Below are positions 49,701-60,610 of a DNA stretch of 64,000 nt, piece by piece (within the stretch, counting starts at the first letter, position 1; the number at the start of each line of letters is the position of its first letter). This DNA comes from Lepas anatifera. Its lineage: Eukaryota > Arthropoda > Thecostraca > Lepadidae. The stretch is from contig JAOTON010001917.1 in assembly GCA_034440635.1 (NCBI GenBank), positions 62,001 through 126,000 of the forward strand. Direction: 5' to 3'. The position numbers and the translations under genes were made by a program. The notes below the pieces were generated by a model that made no database searches, was not told the DNA's origin, and saw only the letters and a list, made by a program, of their open reading frames with translations.

Positions 49701-52443
49701 GCTTTGATGACGTCAGCTCCTAACGACTGAATTTCGACATCCTTCAAAAAGGTGTGGATCAGGGTGAATTATAAACCTTTTCTTTTGAAGCTTGAGTGCA
49801 AAATAAATGTTTGGAAGTACTCAGAACAAGAAATCAGGATCTTTCCTTATTGAGAGAAATATTTTCAGCTATATTTTGCGCCATGCCACTCAGAATTTTG
49901 AGCGGATCAACCCAAGGATTGGTAATAAATTTTGACATTAGACTTTAAATATAAACAGTACAACTCCACGATGTTTTGTAGGATGACCAAATATTGAATA
50001 AAAGTATGTATGTAAGAATATAAAACAAAGAGATTGCAGTAAGCGCTAGAATACACGGGAAGAAGCTGGAGGAGGCGCTAGAACAGATCCACCATTGCAA
50101 AAGTACTTTACTATCCGACCGCTCAGTCCGCTTACTCGTTACCCCGTTCTAGGGCGCACACTACTGACCTCGACGTGGCAGGGGCTGGCCATGTAGGGGT
50201 TGATGCGTCCGTGAGCACGGTAGGTGCGGCGACGCATCTTGGCGGCGCGGTTCACCTGGATGTGGTCCACCACCAGGTGGTCCACGTCCAGACCCTTGAA
50301 TTCGGCGTTGGCCTCGGCGTTGCGCAGAAGCTGCAGCAGGTGCTCACACGACTTCTTCGGCCACCGGCCCTGGGTCGTGCCGAAGTGCTTGGCCTGTAGG
50401 TGTGGACGGCAGTTAGCAAGAACCTGGTACTACGAAATATACAAAAAACGATTTAATTTGCTTTCCCATAACCCAAAACGCAGAGTGCCCTATACCTCAT
50501 AACAAATGGTTTATGCTACCTCCAAGGTATGATATAAAACTTTATTTTTACTCATTGCTCTCGCTCCTTCATTGGAAAAAAGGAATGTCACTGCTATTTG
50601 GTGAAATATTTAAGCTTGATATAGAAGCTGTTAGATAAAGTGACGGGAATAGGGCTCATGAGATTGGAGCAAACTTATGCACGTGTACTTTGAATAACTC
50701 TCAGGTTACCCTCACGGATGAGAGCAAATAGAAATATTGCGAGACGAATGAAAACCACAGGAAACAAGCGAACAGTCATGTCAGTAAATTTGGTATACAT
50801 TGCCTATTGTTCCGTTGTCGTGACCACTGCCCCGAAGTAAGTTTTCCCTAGGGTGTGAAGTGGAAAATTACGTTCAGAACTTCCACCGGATTAGTGGAAA
50901 ATCATCATCATGGTGTGCTTTGAGGCTTAATCCCGGAACATTTATTTTAAGCTAGCCATAATCATTGTTGAAGCATACACAAAACAAGGTTTTAATAGTG
51001 CATTGGTCATTGAGAGGGCGTGCCATTCCAGTTCTTATCGGGTTTGACTAGATCCCGTTAAGAACTGTTAAGAACTAGATCCCGTTGACTAGATATCCGT
51101 TCTTAGGAGTTCGCTTGAGCGAAAAATTGATCTCTATAAACGAGCAGACAATTACGCAAAAATGTTTCGCGGGTGCAAAACTCTAAGTGCGTGGCTGTGA
51201 CTTTCCACCCAGCACCCTGTATCTCGGGACACTGCCATGACCAGACTGTGGCTGGTCAGCGAGCGGGTGGAGGGTATCGCCAGCCTGCTCTGTGCCTCAC
51301 CTGGGCCGTCCGACCGACTCCGCCGCAGAAGCGTCTGAACGGCACGCACTCCTTGTGGCCAATCACGTTCTTCAGGTAGCGGGTCGCCCGCCGCAGCGGC
51401 ATTTTCTTCAGGACACGTGCCGTCTCATACGTGTTCTGGAACGTGTCGGTCTCGTTAGGCTTATGGGGAGCTCCACTTCACAGATGCAAGCATTTGGAAA
51501 AAAGCTATGGTACGTTGCTAACTTCAGGGGTGCATGACTCAACTAACGTAATTTGCGAATTTGCCTAAATTAGGCACTGACATCATGTTTTCTATCGCAG
51601 AAGACCTAAAGACAAACTGAGAAAAATAAATTACTGCATTTTCCAGAATGCATGCAATTTTCACAAAAGGAGTTTTTGTTACCACACAACTGGTTTTGAG
51701 ACTAGTCCCTGGACTTTTTAGTTTTGGGTGTGTAAACTGCCTTGGTCAATTTGTACCCTAGTATTTCCTCGCAAGCCAACGGCCAAACCTTTATGAACTC
51801 ACTGCAGACAGTACCCACTGCAAAGCCCTGTTCGGCCTGTCGACAGGCCCTCCTATCTCCCCTCCAGAAAACAACCACCAGCACCACAGTCATCTCTATC
51901 ATCTAACACCACGAAAAGGAAGCAAAACACTTGTTTACCAACAGGCTGCCGCTGTCATGCTGCTACTGTTTTTTCCAGCAGCACAACAGCAGGCCGTGGA
52001 CCGCAAAACCTCTAGGACCAGCTCCGGGGGAGAGGCTACAGTCCTGTGACATAGGAATAATGCTGCCTGCTGATTGGTGCAGACAGACGGAACAGAGCTC
52101 ATCTATCGAGCGTCCTCATCGTCCAAATTATCCTTAGCATGATCAGTTCACTTTTGGAGATAGCCAGTGTCGTGCATTGCATGAAAATACCCAGGCATCT
52201 ATATGACAACACCTAAATATATGTGGAACGACCTTAGCCAGTGTCTCACTTAAATGTAATGTTCATACATCATATTAAGGTGCCACACCACAGAAGGCTG
52301 CTCACTCTGCTCAGAACACTAGCTAGCATGACAAGCATGACCATTTCAATGCTATCACATACCTTAAAGTGAGCCCGCAAATTGTCAAACCGAGCCTTAC
52401 AGCTCCTAGCCTGGTTGGCAGGCTCTCTTGCGTACCGCCCCAT
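46721..52443 (-). CDS. RpL17: 60S ribosomal protein L17 (uL22)
   Basis: Four coding exons in transcription order: 52443-52363 (27 codons), 51435-51301 (45), 50393-50169 (75) and 46834-46721 (37 plus TGA). They give 184 residues, the normal length of the family. All junctions are phase 0 with GT-AG introns. uL22 lines the polypeptide exit tunnel of the large cytosolic subunit. Conserved segments are [111 protein letters not shown] and the basic tail [13 protein letters not shown]. The coding start lies 8 bases into an exon whose acceptor follows a long T run (CAG at 52452-52454), so a non-coding first exon lies further upstream, as is common for ribosomal protein genes. The 3.3-kb third intron is long for such a gene. 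Nothing suggests a processed pseudogene. Confidence 0.97.
46835..50168. other. RpL17 intron 3, no embedded feature seen
   Basis: AT-rich 3.3-kb intron with no embedded gene, tRNA or transposon that I can support. A short direct repeat containing CAATGGAATGGAAGCAG occurs at about 48955-48990. I looked for box C/D snoRNA pairs and found none convincing. Confidence 0.5.
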
Positions 52444-52454
52444 CCTTGGAACTG

Positions 52455-54160
52455 AAAAAAAAAACAATCAGTGTCACACGAGCATAAACACACAAACACG
52501 AAAACCGTGGGACAGAGTCAGGTCACAAAGTTCTCCCTCATCATGACTCAATCATCAACAATGCCCCGAGTCATGACCAGGGCAGGAGGGCCACGAGAAG
52601 GAAATAGTGAGATGGAGTGCATAGGTGAATCCAGGGCTTTGATGAGGGGGCACGTGGAAGGAGCACGCCATCCAGACCGGGGGAAGGGTGCCGAATCGTA
52701 TAGTAGAGGCACCGATACCTGCATCCTGGGAGGGGTGACCTTTCAAGCGGGCGTCTCAACTATTTCAGGGGGAGCCGAAAGTAAAATGAGGGAAAGTGTC
52801 CCCTTTTCTCCCTGCTGGGTCCACTTATGATGGAGTGGGACACACTTTTGATCAAGGGGTAACCATTTACTGCCCTGCACGTCTATTGCAGATACACAAT
52901 AATAGACAACTCATTGTGAGACAGGTGGAGAAAAGAGCGAACAAAGAAGAGCGAAAGCTAATTGAGGAGGGAAATACAAGAGCCGAGTTTATTCGAATGA
53001 GATGAGTGAAGTGTCGATCCGCGGTCGAGTGTCTGCCCTCATGTCCGATATACAGGACTTGAGGGTGGGCCTGAGCAGACACCGTGATCCGAGCAGACTT
53101 CTGATGCACGGAGCGCGAGAAATGATGAGCAGCCTGGGCGCCAAGGTGATGCCACCCGGCCAGCAAGGGGGGATATCTGCCCCGCCGCCAGCCTGAGGAG
53201 CAGCCAATGCCAGGCAGCACCAGTGATCATACCAAGCGAATGTTTCCAAAGTTTGAAATAATCACAAATACATGGAGTCTGGACCTATAGGATGAATAGG
53301 CTCTTTTGCTGGGGATTGAGCAGGAAAGTAAGCACTGCTGTTTTAAGACCGGTCACATGATTCAACCGAGCACATCAAACTTACAACCATCCCCAAACAC
53401 GACGTCAACATACTATCTGCAGAAGGCTAACAGGCTGACAAGATTTGAGGAGAAATGGGAGAGCAAAATTTCGGAACTGTGACCAATTAGGAAGTGCCTG
53501 GAAAAGTAATATAGTGTAAAAGTAAAAGTGAAATAAGAGCACAGAAGCCAGCGCAATAGGATTTGGAACCAACAGCTAATAGGTTTGCCTGTCCAAAATG
53601 GCACACCATGTGATGGTAAAAAAAAACAGCAGTTTGACTACTTGTATTACTCAACTTGCTTATGGTAGAACACAAAAAAATTCCGACAGGCATTCCATGA
53701 ACATGAAATTTTTGTGCTAATGTCCCGCTGCAAGCTGAGTTTCTCTCTAAGTGTCCTCGATTTCAAAGTTCTGCTTTAAATTGCTAACTTTGCCAAGCTG
53801 CATTGCATCATGCTATAAAATATAGTGATGTTCCTCTGTTCTGTATGTACAGGTGTAGTTGCATCAATTCACTTATGTCAATATGCAAGATACCATCTTG
53901 AAAATCCTTGAAAGTTTTGTAAGGCTTGGTATTGAGAGGGAATAAAATTTAGCACACACTAATTCAAGCAAAATTTTAAATATGATGTATGTCTTGATGT
54001 ATGTTGCTACATTAGTTGGTTTGTTGAATCTGAACAGGTCGATAAGGAGTGGTGGTTAGGCAACAATATCCATTGTGTGGGGGGGTAGGGTGGATGAACA
54101 ACTATAGACACTGGAAGGGGATGAGATAGGTGGAGTTGCATTGTGTAGGTTGGGAAGGGT
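52455..54160. other. Upstream of RpL17, no gene seen
   Basis: Should contain the RpL17 non-coding first exon and promoter, which I could not pinpoint. A short plus-strand frame at 53002-53196 (MSEVSIRGRVSALMSDIQDL at its start) looks moderately protein-like but has no family match that I recognise. Confidence 0.4.
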
Positions 54161-54169
54161 AAGTACAAC

Positions 54170-56860
54170 TAACATTCCCAAGCCATGTCTAGATTCAGCA
54201 AGCTGGCCTGTGGAGCACCCAGCCTATGGCTCAGCCCCCACCTAGCCCCAGTGTGCAAAGTATGGCACTTTCGACGAGATCTCTCGTCAGTGTGAGTGTT
54301 CCTGGAGACAGGAGCAAGTGGTGCGAATTTGCAAGACTGGTGCGAGCGAGGTAACACTGAATACCAAACAAATAATGGATGGATGGTTATAAAGACACAG
54401 GAGGGGCCTCATAGAACTAAATAACTAATGAAAGAGGTAAAATTTGATCGTGTTGGTATGGACGAGTGCGTTCTTTTCCCTCGTATATTGCGGATTGGTG
54501 AGAATTTTAAGTGACTGGCGGTGCAAGAATTTTAGATGGCTGGTGCGACTCGTCTGGCCTGCTGCCATACTTTGCAGACTGGACCTAGCCTGCAGCACAA
54601 TCGCCTTTGATGACCTTAGTTTTGCCAGGAAAGCCTGGCCCTCTTCAGGACTTCCATCTGTGTGCTGTCCCACTGCACAAACATGTTACAAATTTGATAC
54701 ACTTTCACAACTCTGGTACATTGCACAAATAATTTCCATCAGCTGACTACAATGTAGAGATCAGGGTATTGGAAGCGGTACCGAGATCAGTTGGGTATTT
54801 TGGTATTTCCAGTGTTTTGTTTAAGGCATCAGTAGGTGCAAAACTACAACATTCAGTGTGAGTTCAACACCTATATTCCTTATCAAATAGTATAACTAGG
54901 TATAGAAATGCTGACCAACTGTCTTTCGGGTGACAGTAGCTGCAGCAACTTTGTGAGTCGTTTCATGACGATCTGGGTAATCACCTGGTAGACGTCTGCT
55001 CTCTGGCATTTTCCCCATATATCCCAAGATCCAGGAATAGCAAGAAATCACCCAACTTTCGTTCCAAAACACCCAGGATGGAAATAATCCTCGTTCCAAA
55101 AGCAAAGGCGTGCTTAGGAGAATGCTCACAGGGGGGATGCATTGCACAGAGGCATGTTCAGACTGCTGTGGTTGAAGGGAGTTGAAGGTGGGCAAAGGCG
55201 TAACCAGGAGACGGCTGGCAAGACGGTGTATAGTACAGAGGCGTGCTCAGAGTGCTGGCAAGGGGATGTATTGTCCAGAGGCATGCTCAGACTGCTATAG
55301 TGGGGAGTATTGTATACAGGCATGCTCCGACTGCCAGGAAGGGGGTGAAGTTAGCAAAGGTGTGCCATGGAGACTACTGGCAAGGGGCGTGTTCAGACTG
55401 CCAGGAAGGGGGTGAAGTTAGCAAAGGTGTGCCAAGGAGATTGCTGGTTAAGGGGACGTGTTGAACAGAGGCGTGCTCAGACTGCTTTGAAGGGGATTAT
55501 TGTACAGAGGCATGCTCACGGACTGCTGTGGAAGGGGAGGGGGTTGAAGGTGGGTAAAGATGTAACTAGGAGACTGCTGGCAAGAGGGTGTATAGTACAG
55601 AGGCATGCTCAGGGATGTATTGTACAGAGGCATGCTCAGACTGCTATGGTGGGGAAGTATTGTACAGAGGATTGCTCAGACTGCCAGGGAAGGGGGGTGA
55701 AGTTAGCAAAGGTGTGCCAAGGAGACTGCCATGGCAAGGGGACATGTTGAGCAGAGGCGTGCTCAGACTGCTGGCAAGAGGATGTATAGTACAGAGGCGT
55801 GCTCAGAGTGCTGGCAAAGGGGTGTATTGTACAGAGGCGTGCTCAGACTGATATGAAGGAGAGGTATTGTACAGAGGCCTGCTCAGACTGCTGTGGAGGG
55901 GGATGGGGCTGAAGGGGGGGGTAAAGACATAACCAGGAGAAGTCTCCTGGCTATGTCTTTACCCACCTTCACCCCCTCCACAGCAGTCTGAGCACGCCTC
56001 TGCACAATACCTCCCAATTCATTGCAGTCTGAGCACGCCTCTGTACAATACCTCCTCTTCATAGCAGTCTGAGCATGCCTCTGTACAATACTTCCCCCAC
56101 TATAGCAGTCTCAGCACGCCTCTGGACAATACATCCCTTGCCAGCACTCTGAGCACGCCTCTGTACTATACAGCCTCTTGCCAGCAGTCTCCTGGTTATG
56201 TCTTTACCCACCTTCAACCCCCTCCCCCTCCACAGCAGTCTGAACACGCCTCTGCGCAATCCAGTCTGCAAAGTATGGCAGCAGGCCAGACAAACCGCCC
56301 CAGCCATCTAAAATTCTTGCACCGCCAGCCACCACAAATTCACACCAACCTGTCATATTACCAAGGAAAAAACGCACCCTTTCCTAACCACACAATGTAA
56401 TGCTGACCCTCTTATTAGTTAGTTAAGGACTTTGCATAAGGCCCCCTCCTGTGTCTTTATAACCATTCAGCCATGATTTGTTTGGTTTCAGTGTCACCTT
56501 TCTCACACCAGTTTCACAAATTCGCACCAGGTTGAAAAAATTCACACCAATTACTCCTGTGTCCAAGGGCACTCTCATTGACGAGATCTTGTCGAAAATA
56601 CCATATTTGCACACTGGTGCACAATGCATCCCCTGCGAGTATTCTCCTAAGCACGCCTTTGCTTTTGTAACAAGGGTTATTTCCATCTTTAGTTTTTTGG
56701 AACAAATGTTGGGTTATTTCTTGCAATTCCTGGATCTTGGGATATATTGGGAAAAAGGCCAAAACAGTGGGGAAACTGTCGTCAGCGTTCCCAAGAATGA
56801 CTACGTTCCCAACAATGGGAACAATGACCCAAGTTTGGAAACACATTTGCCATCATAGAT
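54170..56860. repeat. Complex inverted repeat region around a minisatellite palindrome
   Basis: Segments at 54180-54700 and 54900-55160 recur in inverse orientation at 56259-56860 (for example GCAAAGTATGGCA, CTTTATAACCAT, GTGCAAGAATTTTAGATGG, CCAAGATCCAGGAATAGCAA). The blocks are partly reordered, so the arms are not a simple mirror. Between them lies the minisatellite palindrome listed separately. No coding sequence is visible. Confidence 0.75.
55130..56280. repeat. ~40-bp minisatellite arrays in head-to-head inverted arrangement
   Basis: Left of 55941 units read TATTGTACAGAGGCGTGCTC then AGACTGCTGGCAAGGGG. Right of 55942 they read in inverse (CAGTCTGAGCACGCCTCTGT then ACAATACCTCC). The symmetry centre is GTAAAGACATAACCAGGAGA / TCTCCTGGCTATGTCTTTAC at 55921-55962, and pairing continues for at least 80 bp on each side. 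A higher-order unit (GTTGAAGGTGGG..AAAG..GTAAC, then the 40-bp units) also recurs directly at about 55165 and 55535. Confidence 0.9.
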
Positions 56861-56952
56861 TCAAACTGGAATTTCAGACAGCTTGAAACAAATAAAGGTG
56901 TATATCTACCGAATTATTTCAATATGTCAGTTTTCCGGAAAAATATGGTGGC

Positions 56953-57165
56953 CATAGGCGGATCCAGGGGGCAAAGGGAGTTTGTGCCCCCCAATCCACC
57001 CTCTGCACTCCCTGAAATGGTCACAGGCCCCCTGAAATGCTGCTTCCCACCCCCCGATGCAAAAATGAGCTCTCACCGATAGGATTTTGCCCCCGAGGGT
57101 CTTCCGGTAAAGAATGGCGCCCCCGGGAAGGCGTCCCCCGATCGGAAATCCTGGATCCACCTATG
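56953..57165. mobile_element. hAT-type MITE, relative of 5350-5604
   Basis: Terminal inverted repeats CATAGGCGGATCCAGG and CCTGGATCCACCTATG are nearly perfect. The flanking 8-mers ATGGTGGC (56945-56952) and ATAGCGGC (57166-57173) match at 6 of 8 positions, consistent with a decayed 8-bp target duplication. The interior shares TGCTTCCCACC, GATGCAAAAAT and CACCGATAGGATTTTG with the 5350 element. Confidence 0.82.
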
Positions 57166-57317
57166 ATAGCGGCCCAAGTATTGTTTTTATATTGTTGTTA
57201 TCCAGGTTGTAAGTATTGTTTTTATCAAGTATATGTTTTTACTACATGCACTCTGATATCTTGAGGGGGGAGTTGAGACCCTAGGAAACCCCTATTAGGT
57301 GTGCGCAAAATCTTATC

Positions 57318-57531
57318 AGATTTTCGCATCCTGGAGGGGGCAGTGGGAAGCAACATATCAGGGGGCGCCATCAACCTTTCAGGGGGCGCAGTGACCATTT
57401 CAAGGGGCGCCGAGGGTTGATCAGGGGGTCACCAGGGGTCGATGGGGGTGCCAAGGGTCGATGGGGGAGGGGCGCCAAGGGTCGATCGGGGAAACGTGAC
57501 CCTCTTTCCCCGCCCGGATCTGCCTATGTAT
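57318..57531 (-). mobile_element. Truncated inverted copy of the same MITE family
   Basis: Read on the minus strand, it carries the same terminus (CATAGGCAGATCC) and interior order (GATCGACCCTTGGCGCCCC, GCTTCCCACTGCC, GATGCGAAAATC) as 5350-5604. The other terminus is missing. Together with 56953-57165 it makes two oppositely oriented copies within 600 bp. Confidence 0.68.
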
Positions 57532-57955
57532 GAAGCACCCCAGTAGAAAATATCGAGTTGATGCATCGGCGCACCATAATTCATCAAAACACTACGGAAT
57601 AATTCAAACAATCTTGGGGACAAAAACTACAGGATCTAAAAACTTTCTGATACAAATCAATATCAAAAAGCTTAGAAAATGTGAAAATACCACTTATAAG
57701 CACTACTTACTTCATAAACAGATGAAAGGCACGGTTTTCCTCTATTTCCTCATTTGTCAGCACATGGTGGGCAGCAACTATGTGACGCCAAGAGAAATAT
57801 TTTTTCTGTCTACAATTTTGGAATTGTTTTCATACTACTATTTTTTATTGAATTTCCCCAAAATTATCTAAAAATATAATACCTGCCTGGCTGCACAGTT
57901 TCAGAGCAATCTTTCCATCATTCTTTACCGTTGGGGCTGGATCTCGCAGTTTAGA

Positions 57956-60440
57956 CCTAGTACCTAGTACCTAGTACCTAGTAGAAAACGGAGATTGGAG
58001 GCCAGTTAAGGCCTATGAAGTCCGGTCACAACGAGCTCTAGTGTGGTGTTTTGATCCTAGTCTGTGTCGGGGATGTGATACTTTATATCGATCCAGAAAG
58101 CATCTAGCCTCGATTTGAACGCAATAGTTGAAGGGGCGCAGGCAACCTCAGCGGGAAGGCTGTTCCAGTCGTTCACAACACGAACTCCAAACGCGTTACG
58201 CCGGGAGCGAGAATGAGCTCTTGGTTTTATAAGTTTCAGCTGGTGGCCTCTTGTTCGAGCGGATCTGTCGACCGAGAAGAATCTGGCAGGGTCAACATCC
58301 AGGGAGGTGTGCAGGATTTGATACACCCTGATCATGTCGCCCCGTCTTCTCCTATAGTAGAGCGATGGAAGATCTAGTTCCTGCAGACGCTCATTGTAAG
58401 GTTTATGCCGAATGCTTCGGACCATTCTTGTGGCTCTCCTCTGGACTCGTTCAATCATCTTCTGGTCGCATCTATTGAATGGTCCCCAGGTCAGGTTGCC
58501 ATATTCCAAATGTGGGCGCACCAGTGTCTTGTACAAAATCGGGAGTGTTGTCAAATCAATTTTGCGAAAGGATCTTTTAATCAAACCTAGTATCTGGTTG
58601 CCTTTTTTTGTTGCTGACGCTGCTTGGTCGCGGAACTTCAAATCAGAGTCAACTCGAACACCGAGGTCCTTCTCAACCGTGGAGACCAGAAGGTTTGTGG
58701 CGCCCATGAGGTATCGGTGGTGGTTGTTGTTGGGTCCTAAATGGAGTACTGTGCATTTGGTTTGGTTGAATGGAAGTTGCCAGGTTTCGGACCATTTCAT
58801 TACCCGCTCGATGTCTGCCTGGAGTACTTCAGATGGGGCTGGTCCGTTACATGGTGCGTATATTTTTGTGTCGTCGGCAAAGATCTTAGTCTGAGCTTGG
58901 ACTACGTCGGGAAGGTCGTTAATATATATAAGAAATAATACTGGGCCCAGCACAGACCCCTGCGGGACGCCGCTGGCCACTGGAGCCCATCCAGATGTGT
59001 CTCCACCCACTACAACCCTCTGTTCACGGTCCGTCAGGAAACTACGGATCCAGGCCAGAAGCTTCCCCTGCACACCGTACCCTCGCAGCTTGCAGATGAG
59101 TCTTGTGTGTGGCACAGTGTCAAACGCCTTGCGAAAGTCTAGGTAGACACTGTCCACAGGCTGACCATCTTCCAAGTACCCGGTCCAGTCGTCCATAACC
59201 TCGAGAAGCTGGGTGTCACAAGACCTGCCTGGGCGGAAGCCATGTTGGGATGTTGAGAAGAGGTTGTTTGTTGACATATGGAGCACCAGTTGGTCACGAA
59301 TCAACGACTCAAGCACTCTGCAAGCTACAGATGTCAAACTAATAGGTCTATAATTTCCCGGTGACTGTCTGTCACCTTTCTTAAAGATGGGTACCACAGA
59401 TCCCTGCTTCCACACCTTGGGAAGTATTCCTGTGTCCAGGGATCGACGGAATAGAGCTGCCAGAGGAGCTGACAGCTGGAAAGCTGCTTCTCTCATAACC
59501 TGGGGGTGAAGGTAGTCGGGTCCCGGGGAGCCAGTTGGTTTCAGACAGAGGAGTTTCTTACAGACCAGTTCGGATGTAATAGTAATGCTCTGCAGAGGCG
59601 GGCCACTGTATCTCTCTTCAAATGGTGGGAGGAAAGCAAGATTCTCAATGGTCCACACAGATGAGAAATAGTTGTTGAGGAGGTTGGCTTTATCGACGTC
59701 AACATTGTGTAGGTGGCCTTGGCTGTCGATGAGGTCATCCACCCTCGACTTGGTTTTGAGTTTAGAGTGGACGTGACGCCAAAAAGGTTTAACTGTTTCT
59801 TTGAGGCAGCCAACCAACATCTCCTCGTGTTCGTACAGAAGCTTGCGGGTGAGGGAGCGCAAATTATTCCGCAAGACTGAATATCTGGCAAAAAGGAGAG
59901 GTTTGTCAAATTCGGATCTGCATTTCCTGTAGTCGTACCAGGCTTTGTTTTTCTTTCTCTTGAGGCAGGTGGCTTCCCTAGTTATGTAAACCTTGTTAGG
60001 GTTGGTCTTGGTTTTAATGCTAGGAATGCACTCCTTGATAATATCTCCCAACTTCGCCAGAAAGAGATCATATGCCTGATTTATTTCCAATTGGTCAAGA
60101 TCACTCCAATCCATATCATGGAGGAGGTGGCGAAGCTGCGGGAAGTCTGCCCTCCGAAAGTTGAGCTTAGCCTTCAGTGGCGCAATAGGGGCTGTGTAGC
60201 AGCGGTATGTGAATTCCAATATAAGGTGGTCGCTAGCACCGAGTGGTGGCAGATAAGTCAAGTTGGCTATCATGTCAGGTTCATTAGTGATAATAAGGTC
60301 AAGAACCGAGGGGCTGGATCTCTAGACGAATATTTGAGGGAGGGTTCAGAGACAGATTTTCTAATTCAAAGTAGAACTCCTCCTCAAATTTTAAGAAGAG
60401 TTAAAATTGACCAGGTAGAAAGATTCCCTTGTCTTTTCTA
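57956..60440 (-). mobile_element. CR1/L2-like non-LTR retrotransposon, 5'-truncated
   Basis: Minus-strand element. Its 3' end at 57956-57983 is a short run of a 7-bp repeat (CCTAGTA, about four units), a tail type known from CR1/L2-clade elements, which lack poly(A). Upstream is an intact reverse transcriptase ORF (58057-60273). Minus-strand sequence from 60274 to about 60440 still resembles the end of the apurinic-like endonuclease domain (SPSVLDLIITNEPD) but with a frame change and a stop, so the 5' part is decayed or truncated. No target duplication was identified. Confidence 0.83.
58057..60273 (-). CDS. Non-LTR retrotransposon reverse transcriptase (ORF2 part)
   Basis: An uninterrupted 738-codon frame. 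Residues 1-25 hold the last endonuclease motif (GASDH, Ser14-Asp15-His16). Reverse transcriptase motifs follow: GSPGPDYLHP (about 248-257), NYRPISL (307-313), GFRPGRSCDTQ, the catalytic YLDFRKAFD (Asp379), GVPQGSVLGP (435-444) and FADD (465-468). The C-terminus has the conserved RRRRGDMIRVYQIL and RRNAFGVRVVNDWNSLP blocks typical of CR1/L2-type elements. It copies element RNA by target-primed reverse transcription. The lack of stops or frameshifts over 2.2 kb indicates a young insertion, although the truncated endonuclease makes this copy incapable of autonomous movement. The methionine at 60273 is only the first in the open frame, not a real start. Confidence 0.95.
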   Translation of the reverse strand: MIANLTYLPPLGASDHLILEFTYRCYTAPIAPLKAKLNFRRADFPQLRHLLHDMDWSDLDQLEINQAYDLFLAKLGDIIKECIPSIKTKTNPNKVYITREATCLKRKKNKAWYDYRKCRSEFDKPLLFARYSVLRNNLRSLTRKLLYEHEEMLVGCLKETVKPFWRHVHSKLKTKSRVDDLIDSQGHLHNVDVDKANLLNNYFSSVWTIENLAFLPPFEERYSGPPLQSITITSELVCKKLLCLKPTGSPGPDYLHPQVMREAAFQLSAPLAALFRRSLDTGILPKVWKQGSVVPIFKKGDRQSPGNYRPISLTSVACRVLESLIRDQLVLHMSTNNLFSTSQHGFRPGRSCDTQLLEVMDDWTGYLEDGQPVDSVYLDFRKAFDTVPHTRLICKLRGYGVQGKLLAWIRSFLTDREQRVVVGGDTSGWAPVASGVPQGSVLGPVLFLIYINDLPDVVQAQTKIFADDTKIYAPCNGPAPSEVLQADIERVMKWSETWQLPFNQTKCTVLHLGPNNNHHRYLMGATNLLVSTVEKDLGVRVDSDLKFRDQAASATKKGNQILGLIKRSFRKIDLTTLPILYKTLVRPHLEYGNLTWGPFNRCDQKMIERVQRRATRMVRSIRHKPYNERLQELDLPSLYYRRRRGDMIRVYQILHTSLDVDPARFFSVDRSARTRGHQLKLIKPRAHSRSRRNAFGVRVVNDWNSLPAEVACAPSTIAFKSRLDAFWIDIKYHIPDTD

Positions 60441-60610
60441 AGCTCCTGTTGTGTTTTCTGAAAACATCGTTCCAGGCATTCCCATCCTTGAGAATATGCG
60501 TTTCCATTTAAGGAAGAAGCGTTCCCAAATATGGGTCAATATTCCCATTATTGGGAATGTAGCTATTCTTGGGAACGCTGACCACAGTTACCCCACTGAG
60601 AAAACGGAGA
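60441..60610. repeat. Fragment shared with 56740-56860, inverted
   Basis: ATTGGGAATGTAGCTATTCT and TTGGGAACGCTGACCACAGT correspond in inverse to CAGCGTTCCCAAGAATGAC and ACGTTCCCAACAATGGGAAC near 56790-56830. The non-LTR element may have inserted next to or into this dispersed repeat. Confidence 0.6.

Noticed and set aside
50870..50900. Box C/D snoRNA in an RpL17 intron (ATGATGA with CTGA downstream, minus strand)
   Set aside because: Box spacing is too short and no terminal stem is visible; ribosomal protein introns often host snoRNAs, but this is not convincing.
53002..53196. 64-codon plus-strand ORF
   Set aside because: Moderately protein-like and ends in a Pro/Gly-rich tail, but there is no domain, splice context or homologue that I can name.
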